A DNA stretch of 36,985 bases from Thermus neutrinimicus (GCF_022760955.1 NZ_JAKTNU010000017.1:1-36985); one strand, 5' to 3'; counted from the stretch's first letter, positions 7,516 through 16,424 are shown. Numbers and translations are program-made. The notes: a model not told the origin generated them from the sequence alone.

Positions 7516-9066
7516 ATGGCCACCTTAACCGCCGACCTCCTCATCCTGGGTGCGGGCATCGCGGGGGTCTACGCCGCCTTGGCGGCGGAGGAAAGGGGGG
7601 CTAGGGTCCTCCTCCTCAGCAAGGATCCCCTTCCCTCGGGTTCCACCCCCTGGGCCCAGGGAGGGGTAGCCTTCCCCTTGGATGAAGCCGACCTGGAGGC
7701 CCACCTCCAGGACACCCTTAGGGCGGGTCGGGGTTTGGTGGAGGAGGGCGTGGCCCGGTCTATCCTGGAGGAAGCCCCTAGGCATTGGGAAAGGCTTCTT
7801 ACCCTGGGGTTTCCCTTCCACCCCGAACCCACCCGGGAGGGGGGCCACTCCCGGGCGCGGGTACGGCACCTGGGGGGAGACCGCAGCGGCCTCTTCCTCC
7901 TCCAGGGGCTCCTGAGCCGGCTCAAAAGCCCGGTCCTCGAGGGGCACATGGCGGTAAGCCTCCTCCTGGGGGAGGACCGGGTGGCGGGGGCTTTGGTCCT
8001 GGGGCCTGAAGGGCTTAAGGAGGTGCGGGCCGGGGCGGTGCTGCTGGCCACGGGGGGTTTGGGAAGGCTTTTCCCCGTGACCACCAACCCCGAAGGGGCC
8101 ACGGGGGACGGGATGGCCCTGGCCTACCTGGCGGGAGCCACCCTAAGGGACCTGGAGTTCGTGCAGTTCCATCCCACCGCCCTTCCCGATGGAAGCCTGG
8201 TGAGCGAGGCTTGCCGAGGGGAAGGGGCCATCCTGCTCAACGCCCAGGGGGAGCGCTTCATGGCCCGTTACGATCCCTTGGGGGAGCTGGCCCCCCGGGA
8301 CGTGGTGGCCCGGGCGGTGCACCGGGAGAGGGAGGGGACGGGGGCAGTTTACCTGGACCTGAGGCCCATTCCCCACCTGGAGTCCCGTTTCCCCACGGTG
8401 GTGGCCGCGGCGCGGGCCCTGGGCTTTGACCCCTTCCGGAAGCCTCTTCCTGTGGCTCCCGCGGCCCACTACGCCATGGGGGGGGTCAAGACGGATCTTG
8501 CAGGCCACACAGGCCTCCCCGGTCTCTACGCCGCCGGGGAGGTGGCTTCCACGGGCTTCCACGGGGCCAACCGCCTGGCTTCCAATAGCCTCCTGGAGGG
8601 GTTGGTGATGGGAGAGCGGGCCGCCAAGGCCGCCCTTCAGGACCTGGTCTATCCCCGGACGGTGGAGCCTTTACCCCTCTTCCTCCTGGATCCGAAGCAC
8701 CTAAAGCCCTTACGGGAAAGGATGGGGCGGGCGGCCGGGGTGGTGCGACGGGGAGAGGACCTTGCCCGGGCTTTGGCCTGGTGCAAAGGCCTTCCCCTCG
8801 AGGAAGCCCTTCCCGAGGACCTCCCCGCCTTCAGGGATCCCCGTGTCCTGCGCGCCTTCGTGGAAGCAGGCCATCTGGCCCTTTTGGCCCGGCTCCTGGT
8901 GCGCATGGCCCTCTGGCGGGAGGAAAGCCGGGGGGCCCACTACCGGGAGGACTTTCCCCAGGAGGCTGAGGAGGCCTACCACCTCGAGGTGCACCGTGCA
9001 CCCGGGGGCGGGATCCGGTGGCCAGACCCAGTCCGGGTACCCCTTAGCTCCCCTCCCAAGGGGTAG
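7516..9066 (+). CDS. nadB: L-aspartate oxidase
   Basis: FAD enzyme oxidising L-aspartate to iminoaspartate, which passes to quinolinate synthase. The 516-aa protein begins with the dinucleotide-binding LILGAGIAGVYAALAAEERG (residues 10-29). It continues with STPWAQGGVAF, GGLGRLFPVTTNPEGATGDG, EFVQFHPTAL, the capping-domain HYAMGGVKTD and the FAD-binding GLYAAGEVASTGFHGANRLASNSLLEG, as in the succinate dehydrogenase/fumarate reductase flavoprotein family. The C-terminal helical domain is present. The ATG at 7516 follows GGAAGGACC. nadA ends 20 nt upstream, so the two are surely one transcript. The gene ends just before the bacterioferritin promoter. Confidence 0.95.
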   Translation: MATLTADLLILGAGIAGVYAALAAEERGARVLLLSKDPLPSGSTPWAQGGVAFPLDEADLEAHLQDTLRAGRGLVEEGVARSILEEAPRHWERLLTLGFPFHPEPTREGGHSRARVRHLGGDRSGLFLLQGLLSRLKSPVLEGHMAVSLLLGEDRVAGALVLGPEGLKEVRAGAVLLATGGLGRLFPVTTNPEGATGDGMALAYLAGATLRDLEFVQFHPTALPDGSLVSEACRGEGAILLNAQGERFMARYDPLGELAPRDVVARAVHREREGTGAVYLDLRPIPHLESRFPTVVAAARALGFDPFRKPLPVAPAAHYAMGGVKTDLAGHTGLPGLYAAGEVASTGFHGANRLASNSLLEGLVMGERAAKAALQDLVYPRTVEPLPLFLLDPKHLKPLRERMGRAAGVVRRGEDLARALAWCKGLPLEEALPEDLPAFRDPRVLRAFVEAGHLALLARLLVRMALWREESRGAHYREDFPQEAEEAYHLEVHRAPGGGIRWPDPVRVPLSSPPKG

Positions 9067-9096
9067 CCCTTCCCGGATGGTGGGGGCCAACCGGGG

Positions 9097-9113
9097 TATA
9101 ATGCCCCTGGAGG
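9097..9113 (+). promoter_or_regulatory. Promoter -10 and ribosome-binding site of bfr
   Basis: A perfect TATAAT lies at 9097-9102, and GGAGG (9109-9113) precedes the ATG at 9120 by 6 nt. No good -35 hexamer is visible, so an activator or extended contacts may be needed. Confidence 0.6.
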
Positions 9114-9119
9114 TTCCCT

Positions 9120-9596
9120 ATGAAAGGTCACCCAGATGTGATCCAGAGCCTACAGGAAAGACTTTCCGAAGAGCTTGCTGCCATTTTGCAGTACATGGTC
9201 CATGCGGAGATGGCGGAGAATTGGGGCTTCAAGGCCCTGGCCCGCCACCTTAAAGCCCACGCCATCACCGAGATGCGCCATGCGGAGAAGCACATCGAGC
9301 GCATCCTTTTCCTGGAGGGTTTCCCTGAGGTGAACCGGATCGGGGAGATCCGGATTGGCAAAACGGTGGAGGAAATCCTCTTCAGGGACTACGAGGGGGA
9401 ATTGCAGGCGGTTAGGGGCTACAACGAGACCATGAACCTGGCGCAAAGCCTGGGGGATAACGGCACCCGGGACATGGTGGCGGAGATCCTCAAAGACGAG
9501 GAGGGCCATGTGGACTGGCTGGAGGCCCAGCGGGAACTTTTAAGCCAGATGGGCCTGGCCAACTACCTGCAGTACCTGGCCGGGGAAGCGGAATAG
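9120..9596 (+). CDS. bfr: Bacterioferritin
   Basis: Iron-storage protein that oxidises Fe(II) at a di-iron centre and stores the mineral in a 24-mer shell. The 158-aa sequence matches the classical bacterioferritin length and even its numbering. The ferroxidase ligands Glu18, Glu51, His54, Glu94, Glu127 and His130 are all present, in EELAAILQY, ITEMRHAEKHIERILFLEG and LKDEEGHVDWLE. Met52, the axial ligand of the inter-subunit haem, is also present, so it should bind haem, unlike ferritins. It has its own promoter and stands between the NAD genes and a convergent HxlR-type regulator. Iron control cannot be read from the upstream sequence; I see no clear Fur or DtxR box. Confidence 0.93.
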   Translation: MKGHPDVIQSLQERLSEELAAILQYMVHAEMAENWGFKALARHLKAHAITEMRHAEKHIERILFLEGFPEVNRIGEIRIGKTVEEILFRDYEGELQAVRGYNETMNLAQSLGDNGTRDMVAEILKDEEGHVDWLEAQRELLSQMGLANYLQYLAGEAE

Positions 9597-9602
9597 GCTC
9601 TT

Positions 9603-9622
9603 AAGGGGTCCCGGGACCCCTT
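9603..9622. terminator. Perfect 20-nt palindrome between convergent genes
   Basis: AAGGGGTCCC is followed directly by its reverse complement. It can form an 8-bp stem with a CCGG loop. It lies 6 nt after the bfr stop and 9 nt before the end of the HxlR-type gene. No T-run follows on either strand, so it may be a bidirectional terminator of the GC-rich type or an mRNA-end stabiliser. Confidence 0.55.
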
Positions 9623-9631
9623 CGTGGGGCC

Positions 9632-9958
9632 TTAGCCCACGGGGGCCTTGAGGTTCCTGCGGGCCCAGCGGTCTATGGCGGCGATGACCGTCTCCAGCTC
9701 CCGCCCGGCCTCGGTGAGGCTGTAGCGGGTGCGGGGGGGCATGAGGGATTCCACTTTCTTCTCCACCACTCCCAGCTCCACCAGATGCTCCAGGCGCTGG
9801 GAGAGGGTGGCGGGGTTCACCCCCCCGATGGCCCGGGAGAGCTCGTTGAACCCCTTAGGACCTTCCAGGAGGGCCCTGATGATGTGCAGGGTCCACTTCT
9901 CCTGGAGGAGGTTCAAGGCAGCATAAACGGGGCAAAAGGCCGGTTCGTGCTCGGCCAT
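9632..9958 (-). CDS. HxlR-family transcriptional regulator
   Basis: A 108-aa winged-helix DNA-binding protein. The order is: N-terminal FCPVYAALNLLQEKWTLHIIRALLEGP (the HxlR 'Cys-Pro ... KW-x-x-x-I-L-x-x-L' start), the recognition region GFNELSRAIGGVNPATLSQRLEHLVELG and the wing VVEKKVESLMPPRTRYSLTEAGREL. The single conserved Cys9 is the residue used for redox or electrophile sensing in some family members (for example HypR or YodB), so a stress-sensing role is possible but unproven. The gene begins only 19 nt after the paaZ stop on the same strand, so it may be co-transcribed with the phenylacetate operon as well as from its own promoter (TACCAT 6 nt before the ATG, no Shine-Dalgarno sequence). 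The target is unknown. Confidence 0.88.
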   Translation of the reverse strand: MAEHEPAFCPVYAALNLLQEKWTLHIIRALLEGPKGFNELSRAIGGVNPATLSQRLEHLVELGVVEKKVESLMPPRTRYSLTEAGRELETVIAAIDRWARRNLKAPVG

Positions 9959-9964
9959 ACCCCC

Positions 9965-9970
9965 ATGGTA
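9965..9970 (-). promoter_or_regulatory. -10 element of the HxlR-type gene (leaderless)
   Basis: TACCAT on the minus strand lies 6 nt before the ATG at 9958, matching the leaderless pattern of nadC and the small frame at 6356. No clear -35 box is seen. Confidence 0.45.
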
Positions 9971-9977
9971 GCACGGG

Positions 9978-11981
9978 TCAGGAAGAGGCTTCCGTGGGCT
10001 TCCGGGCCACCAGGGTGAGGATGGTATAGGCGGCCACGGTTTTCCCCTCCTGGTTCACCACCTCCACCGCCCATTCCACCACCCCGGACTTCTCGTCCCT
10101 GGGCCGCTTGGCCTTCACCGTGAGCCGGGCCTGCAAGGTATCCCCGATGCCCACGGGTTCGGTGAAGCGCAGGCCCTCGAGGCCGTAGTTGGCCAGGACG
10201 GGGCCCGGAGCCGGATCCACGAAGAGCCCGGCGGCGGCGGAGAGGACGAAGTATCCGTGGGCCACCCGCTTCCCAAAGAGGCTCTTCTGGGCCGCGATCT
10301 CGTCGGTGTGGGCGTAGAAGTGGTCCCAGGAAAGGTGGGCGAAGAGGGCGAGGTCCGCCTCTGTGACCGTGCGGCGATGGGTGGAGAGGGTCTCCCCGAT
10401 CTCCAGCTCCTCGTAATACTTGCGGAAGGGGTGGATGCCGGCGGGCTTTTCCGCTCCTTTGGCATACTCCCCGGTGAGGGCTTGCAGGGTGTGGGGGTCG
10501 GCCTGTATCGCCAGGCGGGCCAGGTGCCGCTTGACGGAGAGGAGCCCTCCCAGCTCCTCCCCGCCCCCTGCCCGCCCGGGTCCCCCGTGGAGGAGGCGGG
10601 GCAAGGGGGAGCCGTGGCCCGTGGAGCTATGGGCGTTGCGGCGGTTCAAAATATGGAGCCGGCCCACCTCCCTGGAAAGCCCAAGGAGGTAGAAGCGGGC
10701 CTCCTCGGGATCCGGGGTGGCCAGGGTGGCCGCCAGCATTCCCCCTCCCATGCGGGCCAGGCGCAGGGCTTCCTCCCGGTCCCGGTAGGGGAAGAAGGTG
10801 GCTACGGGGCCAAACGGCTCCCCCTGGTGGAGGGTCTGTGCCCAGGGATCCTCCGCCAGGAGGAGGGTAGGGGGGAAAAAGGCGCCATCCCGCCTCCCCG
10901 GGTGCTGCCAATACACCCTGGCTCCACCGGCCAGGAGGGCCTCCACGGCCCCTTCCACCTCCTCCTTTTGCCCTAGGGAGGCCAGGGGGCCTAGGTCCAC
11001 GCCTTCCTCCCTGGGGTCGCCCAGCCTAAGGCCCTCCAGGTGCTTGCGGGTGCCCTCCAAAAGGGCCTCGAGGCGGCCCTGGGGCACCATGACCCGGCGG
11101 ATGGCCGTGCACCGTTGCCCGGTTTTGATGGAAAGCTCCTGGGCGATCTCCCGGGCCAGCCTCTCCATCTCCTCCTCCCCGGCCTTTTCCCCCAGGATGG
11201 CGGCGTTTAGGGAGTCGGTTTCCGCGTTGAAGAGGACACCCCCTTCCAAAAAGGCGGGATGGCGCCTTAAGCGGTCCGCGGTGGCCTTGGAGCCCGTGAA
11301 GTAGACGCTATCCCGGTGGTCCAGGGCCTCGAGGGCATCCCCCAGGCCTCCCGCCACGAACTGGAGGCTCCCCTCCGGCAGAAGCCCGGACTCCACCATG
11401 AGGCGCACCAATCCCTCGGCCACGTGGGCGGTGGGGGTAGCAGCCTTGGCTAGGGTGGGCACCCCCGCCAAGAAGGCGGGGGCGAACTTCTCCAGGAGGC
11501 CCCAGACCGGGAAGTTAAAGGCGTTGATCTGGACCGTGATCCCGCCCTTGGGGCCCAGGAGGTGCCTTCCCTGGAAGGAAAAGTCCTTGCTCAGGGGGAG
11601 GTTTTCCTCCTCGGGTAGGAGGTTTCCCTGGGGAAGCGTCCGGGCCAAGGAGCTATAGGTGAAGAGCACCCCGATGCCCCCGTCCACGTCGTACCAGGCA
11701 TCCCGGCGGGTTCCCCCGGTGGTGGCGTAGAGGCGGTAAAGCTCCTCCTTGCGCTCGGATAGGTATTGCGCCAGGGCCCGAAGCCTTCGCCCCCGCTCCT
11801 GAAAGCCCAGGGCAAGGAGGGCCTTCCCACCCACCTCCTTTCCCCAGGCCACCGCCTCCTTGAGGGGCAGGCCCTCCGAGGTCACGTGGGCCAGCACCTC
11901 GAGGGTGGCGGCATCCCGCACCGGTACCCCTTCCCCTGCGCCCGTTACCCACTGGCCCATAAGGTAGGTACTCACCTTCAA
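9978..11981 (-). CDS. paaZ: Bifunctional oxepin-CoA hydrolase / 3-oxo-5,6-dehydrosuberyl-CoA semialdehyde dehydrogenase
   Basis: Opens oxepin-CoA and oxidises the resulting aldehyde in aerobic phenylacetate degradation. The N-terminal aldehyde dehydrogenase domain (to about residue 510) has the NADP-fold stretch GPKGGITVQINAFNFPVWG, YFTGSK, the catalytic Glu254 in FNAETDSLNA and Cys291 in KTGQRCTAIRRV. The C-terminal MaoC-type hydratase domain has the Asp/His pair in LSWDHFYAHTDE and GKRVAHGYF. I chose TTG at 11981: AAGGAGG lies 5 nt upstream and the resulting start (KVSTYLMGQW) fits the family, giving 667 aa against about 680 in E. coli. GTG at 11975 is an alternative. A longer frame runs upstream into paaD but lacks similarity. 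There are 61 nt between paaD and paaZ. Confidence 0.92.
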   Translation of the reverse strand: MKVSTYLMGQWVTGAGEGVPVRDAATLEVLAHVTSEGLPLKEAVAWGKEVGGKALLALGFQERGRRLRALAQYLSERKEELYRLYATTGGTRRDAWYDVDGGIGVLFTYSSLARTLPQGNLLPEEENLPLSKDFSFQGRHLLGPKGGITVQINAFNFPVWGLLEKFAPAFLAGVPTLAKAATPTAHVAEGLVRLMVESGLLPEGSLQFVAGGLGDALEALDHRDSVYFTGSKATADRLRRHPAFLEGGVLFNAETDSLNAAILGEKAGEEEMERLAREIAQELSIKTGQRCTAIRRVMVPQGRLEALLEGTRKHLEGLRLGDPREEGVDLGPLASLGQKEEVEGAVEALLAGGARVYWQHPGRRDGAFFPPTLLLAEDPWAQTLHQGEPFGPVATFFPYRDREEALRLARMGGGMLAATLATPDPEEARFYLLGLSREVGRLHILNRRNAHSSTGHGSPLPRLLHGGPGRAGGGEELGGLLSVKRHLARLAIQADPHTLQALTGEYAKGAEKPAGIHPFRKYYEELEIGETLSTHRRTVTEADLALFAHLSWDHFYAHTDEIAAQKSLFGKRVAHGYFVLSAAAGLFVDPAPGPVLANYGLEGLRFTEPVGIGDTLQARLTVKAKRPRDEKSGVVEWAVEVVNQEGKTVAAYTILTLVARKPTEASS

Positions 11982-12042
11982 GGTCGCCTCCTTTAAACCG
12001 GATCCTCTGAGTTTCCCACTTTCCAGGACGGATGCTTCCCCT

Positions 12043-12498
12043 TCAGACCGTCTTGAAGGCCTCAAAAACCTCCCCGCAGGCGGTGCACTGGTAGAGCATC
12101 TTGCACAAGGTGGCTCCAAAGGCGTTTCTGAGGACCACCTCCTGGCTGCCGCACCGGGGGCAGGGGGGATCCTTCCCCGCTAGGGGAAGGGGAAGGGGTG
12201 GGGCTACCCCGTAACCCAGGAGCTTCTCCCTCGCCTCCTCCGCCATGTCCTCGGTGCTCCAGGGGGCCTTGGCCTCCACCACCTCCACCTCCTTGGCGCC
12301 CGCCTCCCGCAGGGCCCTTTCCATCTCCTGGCGGATGAGCTGTATGGCAGGGCAGCCGGAAAAGGTGGGGCGGAAGCGGACCCTCACCCTTTCCCCTTCC
12401 GCCTCCACCCCCAGGACCATCCCCATCTCCACGATGTTGAGGACGGGGATCTCCGGGTCCTTAACCCCTTTTAAGGCCTCCCAGTACCGCTCTACCAT
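12043..12498 (-). CDS. paaD: Phenylacetyl-CoA epoxidase accessory subunit PaaD
   Basis: Member of the MIP18/DUF59 family needed for maturation of the PaaABCE epoxidase, probably in metal or Fe-S handling. The DUF59 core is at residues 1-95 (LKGVKDPEIPVLNIVEMGMV, then FRPTFSGCPAIQLIRQEME). The C-terminus carries a zinc-ribbon-like pair of Cys motifs, CPRCGS and CTACGE, with the extra conserved stretch FGATLCKMLYQC. Length is 151 aa, close to E. coli PaaD. The ATG at 12498 overlaps the end of paaC by 7 nt, so translation is coupled. It is followed by paaZ. Confidence 0.92.
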   Translation of the reverse strand: MVERYWEALKGVKDPEIPVLNIVEMGMVLGVEAEGERVRVRFRPTFSGCPAIQLIRQEMERALREAGAKEVEVVEAKAPWSTEDMAEEAREKLLGYGVAPPLPLPLAGKDPPCPRCGSQEVVLRNAFGATLCKMLYQCTACGEVFEAFKTV

Positions 12499-13250
12499 GC
12501 CTTGGCCTCCGGGTCCCAGCGGGCCACGGACTGCATCTCCGCCAGGAGGGACCAGAGGTACTCCGTGTGCTCCTGGCGGCTTTTGGGCACGTACCCTCCC
12601 TCGGGCGGCCGGAGGCCCGAGCGCACCAGGTGGGCGGTCACCTCCTCCAGGTAGGGGGCCTCGAGGGCCTGGAGATCCGGCACCACCCCTGCCTCCACCA
12701 GGGCCTCGTCCCCCGGGAGGGGCCGGAAGAGCTGGCGAACGTAGGGGAACAGGGTCTCCAGGGCCTCCTGCGCCCGGCGGTGGGATTCCTCCGTGCCTTG
12801 GCCCAGGCGCTCCACCCAGAGGGAGGAGTGCCTCAGGTGGAACCTTTCCTCCTTTAGGATGCGGCTTGCCGCCTCGGCCAAGGGGCCATAGGTGCTCCTA
12901 GTCGCCTCCTTGAGCCAGAGGTTCTCGTAGGCGTCAAAGAGGTACTGCCGCACCAGGGTGAAGGCCCAGTCCCCCTTGGGAAGCTCCACCATGATGGCGT
13001 TTTGGAACTCCAGGGGATCCCGGAAGTAGACCAGGTGGTCGGGGTCGGAGCCGTCCAGCCCCTGCCTGAGCTCCAACCAGACCTTGGCGTGGCCCAACTC
13101 GTCCTGGGCCAGGTTGGCGATGGCGATGTCCTCCTCGAGGATGGGGGCATGCCCCACCCACTCGGAAAGCCGCTGGGCCAGGACCACCTCGTCGTCGGCC
13201 CAGGCGGTGAGCCGGGCCACCAGGGCGTCCTTCAGGTAGGCATCAAGCAT
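12492..13250 (-). CDS. paaC: Phenylacetyl-CoA epoxidase structural subunit PaaC
   Basis: Ferritin-like subunit that pairs with PaaA in the PaaA2C2 core and supports the di-iron site without being the catalytic chain. The helical sequence has the PaaC marks LADDE-like AWADDEVVLAQRLSEW, EEDIAIANLAQDELGHAK, YENLWLKEATRSTYGPLAEAASRILKEERFHLRH and the C-terminal HTEYLWSLLAEMQSVAR. I chose ATG 13250 (252 aa). It lies inside the last codons of paaB (8-nt overlap) and gives the family N-terminus [13 protein letters not shown]. The longer frame starting at 13322 adds 24 residues of low-quality sequence. Confidence 0.92.
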   Translation of the reverse strand: MLDAYLKDALVARLTAWADDEVVLAQRLSEWVGHAPILEEDIAIANLAQDELGHAKVWLELRQGLDGSDPDHLVYFRDPLEFQNAIMVELPKGDWAFTLVRQYLFDAYENLWLKEATRSTYGPLAEAASRILKEERFHLRHSSLWVERLGQGTEESHRRAQEALETLFPYVRQLFRPLPGDEALVEAGVVPDLQALEAPYLEEVTAHLVRSGLRPPEGGYVPKSRQEHTEYLWSLLAEMQSVARWDPEAKAW

Positions 13251-13764
13251 CCTCCACCCCCTTGGCGGTGATGAGCCCGTAGTAGCTTTGCAGGCGGTAG
13301 GTCTTCTCCTTGGCCGGGGCAAACCAGCTTTCCACCACTTCCTCCGTGGGTTCGGTTCCCACCAGCAACCGCTCGGGAACTGCCCAGAAGGCCACCCCTT
13401 GGGCCTGCAGGAGGGCTTGGGCTATGGCATCCTCCGGACCTTGGGCCAGGAAGCGGCCCACCAGGTCCCCGTAAACCATGCTCCGGCGGTGGCTCCTCTT
13501 GGCACAGACCCAGTAGGGCTCTTCGCTCCCACCCTCCATGCGGCCCGGCCTCAACTCCTTTAGGCCCTCCTGGGAGACGTGGAAGAAGGCCTCGGCAGGC
13601 GCCACGAAGAGGGCGTAGGCGGCAGGGCGCCGCACGAACACGTGCCGGGCCACCAGGAGGGCGTGCTCCGGGTCGGCGGCGTGCACCGAACCCACCATCT
13701 GCGGAGGGCCATGCTTGGTGTCCTGCTTGATCACCTCAAACCGGGGCCACTCGGTTCCCCACAT
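13243..13764 (-). CDS. paaB: Phenylacetyl-CoA epoxidase subunit PaaB, tandem two-domain form
   Basis: Small subunit thought to bridge PaaAC units. Usual PaaB is about 95 aa; this one is 173 aa and reads as two copies. Copy one (residues about 5-72) has [26 protein letters not shown] and [16 protein letters not shown]. Copy two (about 83-170) has [42 protein letters not shown] and the terminal [18 protein letters not shown], which matches the end of ordinary PaaB. The C-terminal motif is absent after copy one, so the fusion lost it there. The start at 13764 ([11 protein letters not shown]) is 9 nt after paaA, and the stop overlaps the paaC start. Confidence 0.9.
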   Translation of the reverse strand: MWGTEWPRFEVIKQDTKHGPPQMVGSVHAADPEHALLVARHVFVRRPAAYALFVAPAEAFFHVSQEGLKELRPGRMEGGSEEPYWVCAKRSHRRSMVYGDLVGRFLAQGPEDAIAQALLQAQGVAFWAVPERLLVGTEPTEEVVESWFAPAKEKTYRLQSYYGLITAKGVEDA

Positions 13765-13773
13765 GGCATCCTC

Positions 13774-14737
<964 letters not shown>

Positions 14738-14745
<8 letters not shown>

Positions 14746-15325
14746 CCTCGCCTCCTTTCTCCCCACTAGCCTCCACGCCCAGCGCCCTGAGGATGAGGGT
14801 GGCGTAGGCTTCCGAAAGCTCTTCCAAGGAAAGGGGTCCTTCAGGCCGGTACCACTGGTAGGTCCAGTTGAGGGCGGAAAGGACAAAAAGGGTGGCCAGG
14901 CGCAGGTTTTCCACCCGAAAGACCCCCTTTTCCCTTCCCTCCTGGATCACCGCCTGGACGCCTTCCTCGTAGCGGCGCCTTAAGGCCTTGGCCTCTTCCA
15001 GAAGGGGAGGGGAGAGGTGTTTCCACTCGTGGAAGAAGACCGTGGCCCGGGGAAGCTCCTGGGCGATGACCTCGAGGTGGCCCCGCACCAGGCCCTTCAC
15101 CTTGGACACGGGATCGCCCTCGAGTCCCTCCAAGACCCCAAGGAACCGCTTTGCCGCCTGGCGGACCACCTCCAGAAGGAGTTCCTCCTTGGAGGCGATG
15201 TGGGCGTATAGGCTTCCCCCCTGGAGGTTTAGGTGCTTGGCCAGCTCCCGCATGCTGGTGGCGTGGTAACCCCGCTGGCTGAAGAGGTGGCCTGCTACGG
15301 TGAGGATCTGCTCGCGCCGCTCCAT
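14738..15325 (-). CDS. paaR: TetR-family repressor of phenylacetate degradation (PaaR)
   Basis: A 195-aa TetR protein. The N-terminal helix-turn-helix is [29 protein letters not shown] followed by [18 protein letters not shown]. The rest is the ligand-binding and dimer domain. In Thermus thermophilus the PaaR repressor of the paa genes responds to phenylacetyl-CoA. Here the gene is first in the paa operon and overlaps paaA by 8 nt, so it would repress itself and the pathway together. A site matching the PaaR consensus, as I recall it, sits 2 nt before its ATG. The ligand assignment rests on context and family, not on visible residues. Confidence 0.9.
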
Positions 15326-15327
15326 GG

Positions 15328-15341
15328 CTAACGGTCGTTTG
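15328..15341. promoter_or_regulatory. PaaR operator
   Basis: CTAACGGTCGTTTG fits the form CNAACGNNCGTTNG, which I recall as the consensus of T. thermophilus PaaR. It is immediately upstream of the paaR start and downstream of the -10 box, in the early transcribed region. Confidence 0.75.
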
Positions 15342-15343
15342 TT

Positions 15344-15372
15344 AGGTTAGCACACCCAAGGCGAAGGGACAA
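15344..15372 (-). promoter_or_regulatory. Probable promoter of the paa operon
   Basis: Minus strand: -35 TTGTCC (15367-15372), 17-bp spacer, -10 TAACCT (15344-15349). The -10 match is weak (3 of 6), but position and spacing are right and the operator follows directly. The -35 overlaps the small inverted repeat GGGACA-AG-TGTCCC (15366-15379). Confidence 0.5.
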
Positions 15373-15494
15373 GTGTCCCGCATCACCTTTTTCGGGTCCC
15401 GGCGGATGGGTAGGGGCCTAGACGGCCTTCCTAGCCTGCGGAGGAAGGGCCAGGTTCCGGCTGAAGCCCGGCCTGCGGTCTAGAGCGGGGAGGC

Positions 15495-16409
15495 TTAAAG
15501 CTCGGGTAGCCTCGAGGCCGCCTCCCTAAGCCGTTCCCGAGAAGCGTGCAGGTAGATCTGGGTGGTGGCAATGGACTCGTGGCCTAGGAGGTCCTTCACC
15601 GCGTCCAGCTCCACGCCGTTTTCCACCAGCAAGGTGGCGTAGGCGTGGCGGAGCTTGTGCGGGGTGAAGCGCCTGGCGTCCAAGCCCGCCCTTAGGGCGG
15701 CCTCCCGGAACCGGGCCTCCACGTACCGGGCGGAGGGCACCCGGCCCCGGTGCCGCCCTTGGGAGAAGGTGAAAAGAGGCACATTACCTTGGGGCGGACC
15801 CAGCTCCAGAAGCACTTCCCGGGCGGTCTTGGAAAGGGGTACCAGCCTTTCCTTGTTCCCCTTGCCCACCACCCGGATGGCCGCGGGAACCGAGCCCTCG
15901 AGGATCACGTTCCGGCCCTTCAGGGAAAGGGCCTCGGAGATACGAAGCCCCGTGCCGTAGAGGAACCGGGCTAGGTGGCTGAGGAGCTTGGCCTCCCTTT
16001 CGGCCCCCAGGGCCTCGAGGAAGCGCTTGAGCTCCTCAGGGCCCGGGTGCAAGGGAAGCCTGCGCCCGGCCTTGGGACGACCAATGCCCTCCGTGGGATC
16101 GGACACCGCCTCGCCCCTGACCTGGGCCAGGTAGCGGTAATAGCTGCGGAGGGCTGCCAGAAACCCCTGCACCCTCCTGGGGGCCCAACGCTCCTTGAGG
16201 AGGAGGGCCCGCACCGCCTCGGGGCCCGGGGTGAAACCTCCCTCCTCGAGGAAGCGGAGCCAAAAGGCCAGGTCCTGCAGGTAGCGGCGCACCCCCCGGG
16301 GGGAGTAACCCCTTTCCAGGAGGAGGTATTCCGCATAGGGGGCTAGGCCGTGAAGGGCCTTATCGGGCTTTTTAACACCGATGGTTTTCCATATAAGCGC
16401 CTGCTCCAC
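15495..16409 (-). CDS. Xer-type tyrosine recombinase
   Basis: Site-specific recombinase of the XerC/XerD family, normally resolving chromosome dimers at dif near the replication terminus. It has the N-terminal SAM-like core-binding domain (residues about 20-105: YAEYLLLERGYSPRGVRRYLQDL) and the catalytic domain with Arg156 in GTGLRISEAL, Lys183 in VVGKGNKERLVPL, His251 and Arg254 in HKLRHAYATLL, His277 in LLGHESIATTQ and nucleophile Tyr286. The full catalytic set is intact. At 304 aa it is the usual size. The GTG at 16409 follows a TATAAT box by 6 nt with no Shine-Dalgarno sequence. A dif-like site overlaps the promoter. A prophage or integrative-element integrase is less likely because no such genes surround it. 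Confidence 0.9.
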   Translation of the reverse strand: MEQALIWKTIGVKKPDKALHGLAPYAEYLLLERGYSPRGVRRYLQDLAFWLRFLEEGGFTPGPEAVRALLLKERWAPRRVQGFLAALRSYYRYLAQVRGEAVSDPTEGIGRPKAGRRLPLHPGPEELKRFLEALGAEREAKLLSHLARFLYGTGLRISEALSLKGRNVILEGSVPAAIRVVGKGNKERLVPLSKTAREVLLELGPPQGNVPLFTFSQGRHRGRVPSARYVEARFREAALRAGLDARRFTPHKLRHAYATLLVENGVELDAVKDLLGHESIATTQIYLHASRERLREAASRLPEL

Positions 16410-16415
16410 AGGGGG

Positions 16416-16421
16416 ATTATA
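16416..16421 (-). promoter_or_regulatory. -10 element of the recombinase gene (leaderless)
   Basis: Perfect TATAAT on the minus strand, 6 nt before the GTG start. The expected -35 region falls within the dif-like site at 16425-16452, so recombinase binding there would affect its own transcription. Confidence 0.6.
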
Positions 16422-16424
16422 TCA

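Noticed and set aside
11982-12119. N-terminal extension of paaZ to 12119
   Set aside because: The added 46 residues overlap paaD, lack similarity and lack a good ribosome-binding site; TTG 11981 has AAGGAGG at the right distance.
15495-16409. Reading the tyrosine recombinase as an integrase of a mobile island
   Set aside because: No tRNA gene, direct repeats or cargo genes flank it; core metabolic operons lie on both sides, and the adjacent site looks like dif.
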